A stretch of 64,000 nt of DNA from Microbacteriaceae bacterium (GTDB taxonomy: Bacteria; Actinomycetota; Actinomycetes; Actinomycetales; Microbacteriaceae). A model generated the notes under the pieces. The model saw nothing but the letters and a program-made list of their open reading frames with translations, made no database searches and had not been told where the DNA came from. The stretch is from NCBI GenBank assembly GCA_947452675.1, contig CANGDL010000005.1, forward strand, positions 1 through 64,000. Direction: 5' to 3'. Positions within the stretch are counted from its first letter, which is position 1; every line of letters starts with the position of its first letter. This document shows positions 27,853 through 37,449 of this stretch, piece after piece. Position numbers and translations under genes: made by a program.

Positions 27853-27906
27853 GCCCCGAGTATTTCATCTGAATCAGACATTTATTGGAGGGTAAACTCA
27901 CCAACA

Positions 27907-29862
27907 ATGAGCATTTCTCGTCCGATTCGATTAGACATCCAGGCATTGCGTGCCCTAGCGGTGCTGATGGTGGTCGTTTTTCACCTGTGGCCAAGCCGAC
28001 TAAGTGGTGGTTTTGCAGGCGTTGACGTGTTCTTTGTGATCTCAGGATTTTTGATCTCAGGATCATTGTTTGCCGAACTTGCCGATCGCGGGCGCATAGA
28101 TCTGACGCGTTTTTGGGCTCGGCGGATCCGCAGGCTGCTGCCGGCGGCTTTGATAACCATCGCAATCACTGCAATCGTTTCGCTAATCGTGGTTCCGGCA
28201 TTTACTCGTCAGGGTTTCTTTAGTGAGGCGATCGCCAGCACTTTCTATTTTGAAAACTGGCAACTTGCAGCAACTGCAACCAACTATTTTGCCGGCGAGC
28301 CTAGCCCCTTTCAGCATTACTGGTCCCTAGCCGTTGAAGAGCAGTTTTATCTCGTTTGGCCGCTCTTGCTTGTGCTTACTGCGTTGCTTGCGAAACGAAA
28401 ATTGAATAATGCGCTAAAGGTGTTGCTCGCCGCGGCAGGGCTTACATCTTTCAGCTATTCATTGTTCCTCACCTATGGGCAGCCGGACCTGGCCTATTTC
28501 ACAACTCTAGGTCGAGTTTGGGAGTTCGTCATCGGGGCTGCGCTGGCCCTGCTCGGCCACCGAATTCGACTAACAGACCTAGGTAAAACCCTGCTGAGTC
28601 TGGGTGGTTTCACGCTCATAGTTGTCTCGGCATTCCTCTTGACGCCAAGGCTGCCTTTCCCAGGATGGTTAGCCCTATTACCCGCCCTAGGCGCGGCAGC
28701 AATCATCCTTGCCGGGCTGCAGGGGCTACCAAATTGGCTCGATCGTCTGTATGGGCTGAAGCCCATTTCATTCACAGGCGAGATTAGCTACAGTCTTTAT
28801 CTGTGGCATTGGCCACTGGTCATCCTGTTGCCTTGGGCAACCGGGTATCAACCGCGAGCTTATGAATTGGTCTTAGTTTTCATTGCCTCCTACTTGCTTG
28901 CGACCATGAGCAAAGTGTTTGTGGAAGACCGATTCCGAGGCATGCCGGCACTCACCGCACGAAAGCCTCGCGTCACCTACGCGCTTGCCGCAGCCTTTTC
29001 GCTGTTCATCATGCTCATAAGCGTTGTTGGCACGAGCATCACATCGTCGCAGATTAGCCAAGGCAACCAAAGCACACAGACTCTTGACCGGGCAAAGAAC
29101 GACACGGCAGATCCAAATCACAAGTGCATGACCGACGCCGAGTCGAATGATGTGAAAATTTGCCAGTATGGGCGACTTGGCGCAGGATATCGTGTTTTGC
29201 TCGTTGGCGACTCGCATGCCGCAATGCACCTAGGCGCCTGGAAACTTTTGGCTGAGAATGGTCAGTTCGAGCTCGATCTTGCTTATAAAGCGAGTTGCTC
29301 GTTCAATCTCGAAGTTCGAAGCGATTCGGTTCGGGGAAAGACCTGTGAGCAATGGAATCGAAACCTTCAAAAGAAGCTCGCTTCCGATAAACCGTTCAAC
29401 CTGGTGCTCACCAGTTATTACACGGCTGTTCGTGCAACTGAGCTTGATGGCCAGCACGATGACGCAACAGTGGCTGGATTCAAACAAGCTTGGGCGCCGC
29501 TTCAGGCTCGGGGTTCCACGGTGGTGGCCATCCGTGACGGTGTAAACATGGATAAGCCGATGAAGGATTGCTGGGAATCCGCCGTCTACGACGCGTCGAA
29601 ATGTTCGATGTCCGAGAAGGATGCGTTCATAACCGATCTTGCACAACGGGCTGCATCAAGCCCGCCGGGGGCATTAACCATGGATTTCACTGATGTGTAT
29701 TGCCAGAACGATCGTTGTCCAGCCAAGATTGGCGGAGTCTACGTCTATCGCGACAACTCACATATTTCGCTTTTATTCAGCCAAAAGATGGCGGCCGATT
29801 GGTATCACCAATTGACTCAGCTTGGCGTTGCACTTCCGAAAATCTCAAACTTCTTGAACTAG
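27907..29862 (+). CDS. Acyltransferase-3/SGNH fusion (OafA/OatA-like)
   Basis: Membrane O-acetyltransferase for a surface polysaccharide or peptidoglycan. The 651 residues start with the Acyl_transf_3 domain (RLDIQALRALAVLMVVVFH with its catalytic His, GFAGVDVFFVISGFLI, SLAVEEQFYLVWPLL) and about ten spans. An extracellular SGNH domain follows, with GDSHA (Asp435, Ser436) and the DNSH Asp616-His619 pair. Two-domain proteins of this type move acetyl groups across the membrane and attach them outside. The 3' end overlaps the exonuclease gene by 18 bp. Confidence 0.93.
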   Translation: MSISRPIRLDIQALRALAVLMVVVFHLWPSRLSGGFAGVDVFFVISGFLISGSLFAELADRGRIDLTRFWARRIRRLLPAALITIAITAIVSLIVVPAFTRQGFFSEAIASTFYFENWQLAATATNYFAGEPSPFQHYWSLAVEEQFYLVWPLLLVLTALLAKRKLNNALKVLLAAAGLTSFSYSLFLTYGQPDLAYFTTLGRVWEFVIGAALALLGHRIRLTDLGKTLLSLGGFTLIVVSAFLLTPRLPFPGWLALLPALGAAAIILAGLQGLPNWLDRLYGLKPISFTGEISYSLYLWHWPLVILLPWATGYQPRAYELVLVFIASYLLATMSKVFVEDRFRGMPALTARKPRVTYALAAAFSLFIMLISVVGTSITSSQISQGNQSTQTLDRAKNDTADPNHKCMTDAESNDVKICQYGRLGAGYRVLLVGDSHAAMHLGAWKLLAENGQFELDLAYKASCSFNLEVRSDSVRGKTCEQWNRNLQKKLASDKPFNLVLTSYYTAVRATELDGQHDDATVAGFKQAWAPLQARGSTVVAIRDGVNMDKPMKDCWESAVYDASKCSMSEKDAFITDLAQRAASSPPGALTMDFTDVYCQNDRCPAKIGGVYVYRDNSHISLLFSQKMAADWYHQLTQLGVALPKISNFLN

Positions 29863-30420
29863 TTCCTTCCAGACCTGTTTAGTGGCAGCCAACAACTCAT
29901 CCATGTTTTCAGAACCGTGGCGATCGGCCGCGTGAATGATGATTCGAGCACAAGCGTCGCTATCGGCCAAGGCATCGTGGTGGTTGAACTCTTCGTGCCC
30001 AATCGCATAGGCAACCGAATTTAGGCGGTAGCTTTCGATGTTGTAAGTCTTGCGTGAAATGGCCAGCGAGCACGTGTAGTTGATCTGGGGCAGCGGCCAT
30101 TCGATAAGTTCGGCGCTTTTGCGCAACACACCCATGTCGAAGGGCGCATTGTGGGCTACCAAAGGGTCATCACCAACGAAGGCCAGGATGAAGGCAAGCG
30201 CCTCATGCAGTTCTGGCGCACCGTCGACATCGCTTGGGCGAATTCCATGAACTCGAATGTTGCCCTCGTGGAACCAGTTGTTCGGGTAGGGCGGTTGAAT
30301 CAGGGTTGCAACCGAATCGGTGATCTTCCCGTCACGCACTCGAACCAAGCCAACCGCGCACGGGCTGGCCGGTGAACCATTAGCGGTCTCGAAGTCGATG
30401 GCAACAAAGTTAAGGGGCAC
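29845..30420 (-). CDS. DEDDh 3'-5' exonuclease (DnaQ-like)
   Basis: A 191-residue stand-alone exonuclease related to the epsilon subunit of DNA polymerase III. Exo I is FVAIDFETA, Exo II shows VAHNAPFDMGVL, and Exo III HHDALADSDACA with the final His-Asp pair. The frame runs on to 30444, but homologues begin at PLNF..IDFETANG, so the GTG at 30420 is chosen. CAGACT lies six bases before it. Divergent from ychF. Confidence 0.9.
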   Translation of the reverse strand: MPLNFVAIDFETANGSPASPCAVGLVRVRDGKITDSVATLIQPPYPNNWFHEGNIRVHGIRPSDVDGAPELHEALAFILAFVGDDPLVAHNAPFDMGVLRKSAELIEWPLPQINYTCSLAISRKTYNIESYRLNSVAYAIGHEEFNHHDALADSDACARIIIHAADRHGSENMDELLAATKQVWKELVQEV

Positions 30421-30482
30421 GGCACAAGTCTGCCAGAGCAACACATCCTTGATTGCCGTCAGCGCGGGTAGACTTGACCCTC

Positions 30483-31556
30483 GTGGCTCTAACTATCGGA
30501 ATCGTGGGACTGCCAAATGTTGGCAAGTCGACCCTCTTTAATGCGCTGACCAAGAACAACGTTCTGGCGGCGAACTACCCGTTCGCAACCATCGAACCAA
30601 ACGTCGGTGTTGTCAACCTTCCAGACCCTCGCCTGCAGGGGCTAGCCGACATGTATGGCTCGGAGCGTCTGCTTCCGGCTCCTGTGTCATTCGTAGATAT
30701 CGCCGGCATCGTTCGCGGTGCTTCGGTTGGTGAAGGTCTCGGCAATAAGTTCCTCGCCAACATCCGTGAAGCAGACGCAATTGCTCAGGTAGTTCGCGGC
30801 TTTGTTGACGGTGACGTCATTCACGTTGATGGCAAGGTTGACGCGGCTAGCGACATCGAGACCATCAACACCGAGCTCATCCTTGCTGACATGGAAACTC
30901 TTGATAAGGCCCGCCCTCGCATCGAGAAGGAAGTCAAGGGCAAGAAGATGGAGCCAGCGGCTCTTGAAGCCATCGACGAAGCCAAGAAGGTTCTGGATGG
31001 CGGCCAGCCGCTTTCTTCAAGCTCCGTTGACCTAACTCCGATCAAAGAGCTGGGTCTATTGACCTCGAAGCCAATCATTTACGTTTTCAACGTGGATGAG
31101 TCAATCTTGACCGACGCAAGCAAGAAGAAGGCGCTCGCCGACTTGGTTGCCCCGGCCGAGGCCGTATTCTTGGACGCCAAGGTTGAGTCAGAGCTAATCG
31201 ATCTTTCTGCTGAGGAAGCTAATGAGCTTCTAGCTTCGTTGGGCCAGGATGAGTCTGGTCTCGACCAACTTGCTCGCATCGGTTTCGACACTCTTGGTCT
31301 TCAGACCTACCTGACGGTTGGTCCGAAGGAGGCTCGCGCCTGGACTATTCACAAGGGTTGGACAGCTCCTCAAGCTGCCGGTGTGATTCACACCGACTTT
31401 CAGCGCGGCTTCATCAAGGCCGAGATCGTCTCTTATGACGACCTGATGACTCACGGTTCGATGGCTGACGCCAAGGCTGCCGGCAAGGTGCGCATGGAAG
31501 GCAAGGACTACGTCATGAAGGATGGCGACGTAGTCGAGTTCCGCTTTAACGTTTAA
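30483..31556 (+). CDS. ychF: Redox-regulated GTPase/ATPase YchF
   Basis: Obg-related P-loop protein (OLA1 family) that binds ribosomes and prefers ATP. The 357 residues open with IGIVGLPNVGKSTLFNAL (G1), FVDIAGIVRGASVGEGLGNKFLANIREADAI (G3 region), and end in the TGS domain (TYLTVGPKEARAWTIHKGWTAPQAAGVIHTDFQRGFIKAEI). The GTG at 30483 matches the family N terminus; a longer frame starts at 30453 but adds non-conserved residues. Its stop overlaps the convergent ParB-like gene by 4 bp. Confidence 0.97.
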   Translation: MALTIGIVGLPNVGKSTLFNALTKNNVLAANYPFATIEPNVGVVNLPDPRLQGLADMYGSERLLPAPVSFVDIAGIVRGASVGEGLGNKFLANIREADAIAQVVRGFVDGDVIHVDGKVDAASDIETINTELILADMETLDKARPRIEKEVKGKKMEPAALEAIDEAKKVLDGGQPLSSSSVDLTPIKELGLLTSKPIIYVFNVDESILTDASKKKALADLVAPAEAVFLDAKVESELIDLSAEEANELLASLGQDESGLDQLARIGFDTLGLQTYLTVGPKEARAWTIHKGWTAPQAAGVIHTDFQRGFIKAEIVSYDDLMTHGSMADAKAAGKVRMEGKDYVMKDGDVVEFRFNV

Positions 31557-31930
31557 AGTAAATCGGCAATCTGGCAGCGAATTGGCAAGTCTTCATTTAG
31601 TGACTCAATCGCACAGACTCGGTGATAGCCGTCTGCGATAAGCAGCGCTACGTCTGAAGTCGCGATGCCGCGAACAAGCAAAACCGGAGGGATAGCTAAC
31701 CCGTTATCGATCTTCTTGAGGTTGTGGCTGACATGATGGTTTTCTTTTGTTAGAAGTTGTAGGCGCGATGCTCTGAGGATGTCTTTGGCTTTGAATTCGC
31801 TCACCGGTGACTTTTTGAGTTGCGAAACTATGCGCTTCGCACGCGCGACAGGCATTGTCAACGAAAGGAATTCAACGGCCGCTGCATAATCATGAATCTC
31901 TGGCTTAGCCAGCCACTTAACTTCAATCAT
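31553..31930 (-). CDS. Small ParB/sulfiredoxin-fold-like protein
   Basis: A 125-residue protein with no firm family name. The C-terminal half contains PPVLLVRGIATSDVALLIADGYHRVCAIESL, and DGYHRVCA resembles the nucleotide-binding G-[DE]-R/H-R box of ParB-like domains. Proteins of this kind can be nucleases, CTPases or DNA-binding modules, but the upstream half (VKWLAKPEIHDYAAAVEFL) gives no clue. TACGAT lies seven bases before the ATG. Convergent with ychF. Confidence 0.6.
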   Translation of the reverse strand: MIEVKWLAKPEIHDYAAAVEFLSLTMPVARAKRIVSQLKKSPVSEFKAKDILRASRLQLLTKENHHVSHNLKKIDNGLAIPPVLLVRGIATSDVALLIADGYHRVCAIESLNEDLPIRCQIADLL

Positions 31931-31954
31931 GTGACTTATCGTAACCTCGGTTGC

Positions 31955-33421
31955 TTATCCTTTTTTGGTGAAATAAGTTACTTTGGCGTCATCGAAGGTT
32001 TTTGATCCAGTAACCGTGTAGTTTTTGTTGACCCAATCGGGAGCTTGTTCGGTCGGAGTGAGTGGGTCGATTAGGTCGGCAACAAGTGCGATCCTGCTCA
32101 TCAAGTGCGCCGGTTCAGGGGCATCCTTTTCCTTTGAGTGGACTCCGAACAAGGTGTTTGAGTTCCTTGGTGGTTCAACCAGGGTTAGGTCCACTCGCCC
32201 AGGAAGGTAACCAACTCGATAGGCGTCAAGCATCAGCTGAACCTCGGCTGAGTTGCGGGTTCGCCAATCTGGCAAGAGTATTCCGTCTCCGGCAGCGGTA
32301 TTCGCCGCGATATTTTCGATGACCGGCATCCAAATTGGGCCGTGGGCGCGAGGGTTGCGGGCATCCTGAAGGCTGAAGAAGCCAAGTACCAGGGCGGTGA
32401 TTCCAGCAAGTGCAATTAGCCACTTGAAGCGAAGGCGGCTGAGACCGATGCTCGCCACAATTGCAGTGCCCGGGGTGGTGAAGGTCAGGTAGTGCTCGAC
32501 GAAGTAAGGGTGCAGTGCGAATGACGCTGCAATCAGCGCTGCCGGAGGAAGAACCGTCCAAAGGAGAGCGAGTTCGGTCAGCGAATTGAGCCCGTCTTGA
32601 GCCTTCAGGCGCCTGTTCCTGACATAGAAAAACACGGCCAGGATTCCTAACGCGAGGAATAGCACTGCAATCCATGTGCGGCTCAGGAAGTTCACATCGA
32701 TAATGGCGCGCTTAAGATAGTCGCCAAGCGGCTTGATTTTGATCCAAGAAACCTGGTTTTTTTCTTTGTAACCCCAGTAAAACAGCGGTAGCGCGGCAAG
32801 CAGAGCTATCGCCCAAGCCCCCAAGAAGTGCCAGATGTGCTTACGGTGCCGAATGACAACGAACGCGGCATGAGGAACGGCGAGCAAGAATGAGAACATG
32901 AAGTCATAGGTGGAGAGCGCTGCAATTGCCGCGTAACCAAGCCACTTTAAAACGACACGCGAATTGCTCTGAGCGACCATGACCAAGGCTAGGGTAAGTG
33001 CCACCGCGAGAGTTGCGGTGAGGGCGTTAGAGCGACTTTCTCCAGAAGCAAAGTGAGTGCGCGGGATCGCTAGGTAGAGCAGCGACCCCCAAACAGCAAG
33101 CGAATAGGAACCCTTTAGCCTTCGAACGAGAAGGTAGATGAATGCGCAAGTCAAACCAACCGCAAGGATGCTTGGAATTCTCATCCATAGCACCGAGAAT
33201 CCGAAAATGCTACTCCAAAAATGCATGAATCCGTAATAGAACGAATGCACTACGTCGATCTTCTTAGCCATTTCTAGCAATACCGGAATCGGCCTGTTGG
33301 CGCCTGACAGAGTCGCGGCCTCATCCTGCCAAAAACTAGGGACGGTGAGCTCGAAACTCATCGCGAGGGTTCCGAATAGGAAGAGAAATAGGGGAGTTAG
33401 ACGTGTTGCAAAATTGCGCAT
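31955..33421 (-). CDS. GT-C fold membrane glycosyltransferase (GT39/mannosyltransferase type)
   Basis: A 488-residue polytopic protein (about nine to eleven spans) with the first extracytoplasmic loop bearing WQDEAATLSG, the Asp-Glu catalytic signature of GT-C enzymes that use polyprenyl-phosphate sugars. The C-terminal extracytoplasmic part holds ILLPDWRTRNSAEVQLMLDAYRVGYLPGR. Most likely it transfers a sugar from a lipid carrier to an envelope glycan or protein. Acceptor unknown. It is divergent from the large GH18-NodB-GT2 gene and might share its regulation. Confidence 0.8.
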   Translation of the reverse strand: MRNFATRLTPLFLFLFGTLAMSFELTVPSFWQDEAATLSGANRPIPVLLEMAKKIDVVHSFYYGFMHFWSSIFGFSVLWMRIPSILAVGLTCAFIYLLVRRLKGSYSLAVWGSLLYLAIPRTHFASGESRSNALTATLAVALTLALVMVAQSNSRVVLKWLGYAAIAALSTYDFMFSFLLAVPHAAFVVIRHRKHIWHFLGAWAIALLAALPLFYWGYKEKNQVSWIKIKPLGDYLKRAIIDVNFLSRTWIAVLFLALGILAVFFYVRNRRLKAQDGLNSLTELALLWTVLPPAALIAASFALHPYFVEHYLTFTTPGTAIVASIGLSRLRFKWLIALAGITALVLGFFSLQDARNPRAHGPIWMPVIENIAANTAAGDGILLPDWRTRNSAEVQLMLDAYRVGYLPGRVDLTLVEPPRNSNTLFGVHSKEKDAPEPAHLMSRIALVADLIDPLTPTEQAPDWVNKNYTVTGSKTFDDAKVTYFTKKG

Positions 33422-33427
33422 CAGCCA

Positions 33428-33433
33428 AGGTTA
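33428..33433 (-). promoter_or_regulatory. -10 box, probable leaderless promoter of the GT-C gene
   Basis: On the minus strand TAACCT is followed by six bases and the ATG at 33421. Confidence 0.45.
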
Positions 33434-33522
33434 GGTGCTGAAACTGAATGAAGTCTGAGAGTGCGCCAAAATCTCCACTTTGTCAGGATAAACTCAGCAA
33501 CCTCGCAGATGATGGTGGTTAG

Positions 33523-36500
33523 TTGGAAGTCCATCCGCAGGGCTTTCCGAAAGAAACTCGCTTGAACCGCTTCTCTTTTCTAAAACGTCGACCTGTGCTA
33601 ACCGTGCTCGGGGTCATCACGCTAATTGCACTCGGATTTCAGGACCTGGTTGCAGCGGTCATTATGCTAGCCGGGTTCCTATCGCTCTCGGCGCTGCTGT
33701 CAAAACGCACCTCGAATCGTGCTAGAACTTTTCTGGGCACATTTGTCGTCCTTTCAACCCTTGCCGGTTTGGTCGCCGCCCTCGGAGTCCCTATTTACCA
33801 GTCTGCTGCTGACGAACTTTTTATACCCAAGGGCACGCAGGGGGCAACCAGTTCAACCCAGACAAGAGCAGGGCTTGATTTCACCGGTTATGTGGTCTCC
33901 GACAATAACTACGCAATCAACGGTGTCGATCAAAGCAGTCAATACCTAACCACCGTCTCAGCAACGGGCGGCTTCATCAGTACAACCGGTGGTTTTGCCT
34001 ATCTCGGCGTTCAGAACGCACTAGTCCATGCCCATCTTCAAGGCGCAAGAGCCGAGTTGGTGGTTCAAAACTTCAATCTTGCCAACAGCAACCCCAATGC
34101 CGATTTTGACCCGAGGTTGGCTCACGAATTGCTAAAAAGTGACTCCAATCAAGCAACTTTCATTGCTAGCCTGCGCCAAACACTTACCGCTGAGGGCTGG
34201 GATGGTGTTGTTATCGACTTCGAAAACCTAAATGCTGCCGATCAACCCGCATTCGATCACTTTCTGCAACTGCTGCACAAAGCACTTTCTTGGAAAGTGC
34301 GTCTAGTCACGGCTGTTCCGCCACCCGACCCTGGATATCCAAGTTCAATTCACTATGACCTGAAGGCAATCGCGTCTCATTCGGACATAGTCAATGTGAT
34401 GACCTATAACCAACATGACCCAACTGTAAACCCCGGCCCAATTGGCCAACCAGCATGGATTTCGTCGGTTATGAAGTCGGTCGAAAAGTATGTCTCGAAA
34501 AGTAAGTTGCAGCTTGGCATTGCCGGATATGGATATGTCTGGGGGCCAGGCGTGGCAAAGTACACCAACACGGTCACTTCTGCTCAGGCGAGATCGATTG
34601 TTGCTTTCGATAAGGCCACGGCGAGATATGACAACAAGTCAGCCGAATGGACAACGACTCTTCACGATGGAACGGTCTTGTGGTGGAACGATGCTCGGAG
34701 CATCGCTGATCGCGTTGTTTTGGCCAAATCTCTTGGGCTTGAGGGCGCGGCGCTATGGGAAATTTCGACGACTGATTCTCTGAAGCTGGCCTCCCAAAAA
34801 GTTCAAATCGCCCGAATTCCGCTAACCGCTCACGTCTCTAGGCCGATCGACTTCGTGAACGCAAAGGGCCTTGTGGCCCTCACCTTTGATGATGGGCCTG
34901 ACCCCGCCTGGACTCCATCCATCCTGAAAATCCTCAACCACTATCATGTGCCGGGAACCTTTTTCGTGGTTGGGTCGATGGCCCAGCGATATCCCAACCT
35001 ATTGACCGAAATGATTGCTCAGGGCGATTTGATCGGAAACCATACCTATACGCACCTAGATCTAAACACCGTCCCTAGGTGGCGCGCTCTAACCGAGATT
35101 AACCTCGATAGTTGGATAATTCACGGCATCACTGGCAGAACCCCGCAACTTTTCCGTTCCCCATACGGATCACAGGAATTGGCTGACAGCAACTCAAATG
35201 CTCATCGAAACCTGGCCAAGTCACTCGGTCTGCAACCCGTCGGTTGGAATGTTGAAACTAGTGACTGGGCAAAGCCCGGAGTGCCAACGATCATTCAGCG
35301 TGCAACCGAGGGAATTCCGCACGAGGCAACAATACTTATGCACGATGGTGGAGGTAACCGCGCCCAGACTGTCGCGGCTCTGGGGCCGGTTATCGCGAAG
35401 CTTCAGCGAGCAGGCTACGTTTTCACCACTGTCGATCACCTGGACGCAACTCTTACGCAGCCCTATCAGCCAATTCCTAAAACCTTTTGGGGCGTGACCG
35501 GTTCAATCGTCAGCATCGCGTCTTATCGCCTGTGGATAGCGATTCAAGACGTTTTCTCTTGGAGCTTGGGTGCCCTAGCAATCCTTTCAATACTGCGACT
35601 CTTTTTGACCTGGATCTTTGCACTGAGGTATGCGCGCCGCACTCGAAAGCTCGCGACCGTCCAGATTTCTGGAGACCAATATCTCCCAGTTTCAATATTC
35701 ATTCCTGCGCACAACGAAGAGATGACAATTGAGAAAACGTTGGACTCACTCCTTCAGCTTGAGACCAAGCCGCACCAGGTGATCGTGGCTGAGAACGGCA
35801 GTTCTGATGAAACAGCCCTCAAGGCCCAATATTTTGCTGATCAACACCCTGAAATCTCTGTTCTGGTCAGGTCTTATGGGCCTGTTGGAAAAGCTAATGC
35901 GCTTAACGCGGCACTCGCTGAGGCCACTGGAGAGGTGATCGTAGTTCTGGACGCCGACACTGTGATTGATACCAAATTTATTGACTCGGTGCAACCGCAT
36001 TTCAAAAATGAACGGGTCGGTGCCGTTGCCGGAAACGTTCGTGTTGGAAACACCAAGAGAATGTTGGCGAAGTTGCAGGCTCTCGAATACGGGGTGAGCT
36101 TGGCCCTAGATCGTTCTGCACAAGCTGAACTTGGCGTGGTTTCTGTGGTTCCGGGTGCGGCCGGCGCGTTTCGCAGAGGTGCACTTGAGCAGGTGGGTGG
36201 CTGGCCTGGCCGCACACTTGTAGAGGACACCGACTTGACCGTGCTGCTTCATAGAGCGAAGTGGGAAATTCCCTACGAAGCCGGAGCAATCAGTTACACG
36301 GAGGCTCCTGAAACTTCTCGAGAAGTGGTTAAGCAGCGCAGACGTTGGGCGTTCGGTTCAATCGAGGTGGTCGCACTGAACTCCCAGATGATGTTCTCTG
36401 CGAAGGATGGAAAGCTCGGAATTCTAGGGCTTCCTTGGCTGCTGCTTAGTCAAGTGCTACTTCCGGCGCTCGCTCCAATTGTCGACATCTACTTGATTTG

Positions 36501-36759
36501 GAGCGTATTGCAAGGGTTCTGGGTGGCAGCGCTCAGCATGTTGTTACTAGGAGTCCTGGGTGAAGCTGCAACTGCGTGGTGGGCTCTTCGAAAAGCCAAT
36601 CTGCCGATGCGATGGCTATGGCTTTTGCCAGTTGCTCGAGTTTGGTGGCGGAGTCTGTTGCTGGTGTCGGCTGCTTCGGCGGTGCGTCGCTGGTTGGCTG
36701 GCCGAAATTTGAGGTGGGCAAAACTAACGCGCAGGAACTCAGTCGAGGTTAGCCGGTAA
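33523..36759 (+). CDS. Trifunctional envelope polysaccharide protein: GH18 + NodB deacetylase + GT2 synthase
   Basis: A 1078-residue membrane protein with three catalytic domains. Two N-terminal spans (about 20-55 and 65-85) lead to an extracytoplasmic GH18 domain (about 120-430) with motif DGVVIDFEN; Asp232 and Glu234 are kept while the usual middle Asp is Val. A NodB polysaccharide deacetylase follows (about 440-640: TFDDGPD at 454-460, GNHTYTHLD, RSPYG). After a span near 660-700 comes a cytoplasmic family 2 glycosyltransferase (IFIPAHNEE, Asp810-Ala-Asp812, Glu901-Asp902, KQRRRW at 937-942), then C-terminal spans. It looks like a processive amino-sugar polymer synthase with its own deacetylase and hydrolase. 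The start is uncertain: a stop at 33520-33522 limits it, leaving TTG at 33523 or TTG at 33562. Confidence 0.9.
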   Translation: MEVHPQGFPKETRLNRFSFLKRRPVLTVLGVITLIALGFQDLVAAVIMLAGFLSLSALLSKRTSNRARTFLGTFVVLSTLAGLVAALGVPIYQSAADELFIPKGTQGATSSTQTRAGLDFTGYVVSDNNYAINGVDQSSQYLTTVSATGGFISTTGGFAYLGVQNALVHAHLQGARAELVVQNFNLANSNPNADFDPRLAHELLKSDSNQATFIASLRQTLTAEGWDGVVIDFENLNAADQPAFDHFLQLLHKALSWKVRLVTAVPPPDPGYPSSIHYDLKAIASHSDIVNVMTYNQHDPTVNPGPIGQPAWISSVMKSVEKYVSKSKLQLGIAGYGYVWGPGVAKYTNTVTSAQARSIVAFDKATARYDNKSAEWTTTLHDGTVLWWNDARSIADRVVLAKSLGLEGAALWEISTTDSLKLASQKVQIARIPLTAHVSRPIDFVNAKGLVALTFDDGPDPAWTPSILKILNHYHVPGTFFVVGSMAQRYPNLLTEMIAQGDLIGNHTYTHLDLNTVPRWRALTEINLDSWIIHGITGRTPQLFRSPYGSQELADSNSNAHRNLAKSLGLQPVGWNVETSDWAKPGVPTIIQRATEGIPHEATILMHDGGGNRAQTVAALGPVIAKLQRAGYVFTTVDHLDATLTQPYQPIPKTFWGVTGSIVSIASYRLWIAIQDVFSWSLGALAILSILRLFLTWIFALRYARRTRKLATVQISGDQYLPVSIFIPAHNEEMTIEKTLDSLLQLETKPHQVIVAENGSSDETALKAQYFADQHPEISVLVRSYGPVGKANALNAALAEATGEVIVVLDADTVIDTKFIDSVQPHFKNERVGAVAGNVRVGNTKRMLAKLQALEYGVSLALDRSAQAELGVVSVVPGAAGAFRRGALEQVGGWPGRTLVEDTDLTVLLHRAKWEIPYEAGAISYTEAPETSREVVKQRRRWAFGSIEVVALNSQMMFSAKDGKLGILGLPWLLLSQVLLPALAPIVDIYLIWSVLQGFWVAALSMLLLGVLGEAATAWWALRKANLPMRWLWLLPVARVWWRSLLLVSAASAVRRWLAGRNLRWAKLTRRNSVEVSR

Positions 36760-36771
36760 CGGAAGTTGCAA

Positions 36772-37449
36772 CTATTCGGCGAGCCCTAACTTCAGAATCC
36801 TGTCTAACCTTTTGATCATCGAGTTGAACGACGTGACCGGGTTGGCCTTGGAAATCAAGAAAAGCGCGTAGAAGGCAATTGCCAGCCAGGGAGAAAAGTA
36901 TGCGAGAGTCACCGCGACCAAGCCATAAATCGTGACAAAGAAGCTCAAAAATGTCCCCAAGCGCGCATAGGTGAGACCCGTGAAGGGCGAATCGTGGCTG
37001 ACCGGCATGTGTCCGCGTCGTCGAATAGCCATAAAAAACAGAAGTTGAATTGGGGATTCGGCAAAAATTATCACTCCGAACCAAAATACTGCCGACGACG
37101 CATTTGAGGTGTTTAGGTTTTCACCCAGAAGCGCCGCGCCGAATGGCACCAGCGACGCGAAAAGCATGCCGAAACCGTGTTGCCAAACCATAAGGGCATT
37201 TGGGCGGCCGGCAAACTGCGCCTGTACGTGATATTGGTACCAGATGGCATACAGGACGAAAAAGCCCATAAGAAACGAGAAGAAGACCGGCCATTGTTGC
37301 AAAAGTCCGTCGCTAAGGTTTTGAGCCTCGGAGGCCTTCTTAACCGAACCAATCAGGTCAAAGCCCAACAGAGTGAGGGCAATCGCAAAAATCCCATCAC
37401 TCAGCGCATCAATGCGAGAATGTTCAATGTCTAGAAACTTTTTGGCCAT
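36772..37449 (-). CDS. TMEM175-family potassium channel-like protein (DUF1211)
   Basis: A 225-residue six-span protein with the family signature RIDALSDGIFAIALTLLGFDL in the first helix, equivalent to the FSDG filter-lining motif of bacterial TMEM175 potassium channels. The single six-helix repeat is the bacterial form, which assembles as a tetramer. GGGGAG precedes the ATG. It is not obviously linked to the genes on either side. Confidence 0.88.
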   Translation of the reverse strand: MAKKFLDIEHSRIDALSDGIFAIALTLLGFDLIGSVKKASEAQNLSDGLLQQWPVFFSFLMGFFVLYAIWYQYHVQAQFAGRPNALMVWQHGFGMLFASLVPFGAALLGENLNTSNASSAVFWFGVIIFAESPIQLLFFMAIRRRGHMPVSHDSPFTGLTYARLGTFLSFFVTIYGLVAVTLAYFSPWLAIAFYALFLISKANPVTSFNSMIKRLDRILKLGLAE

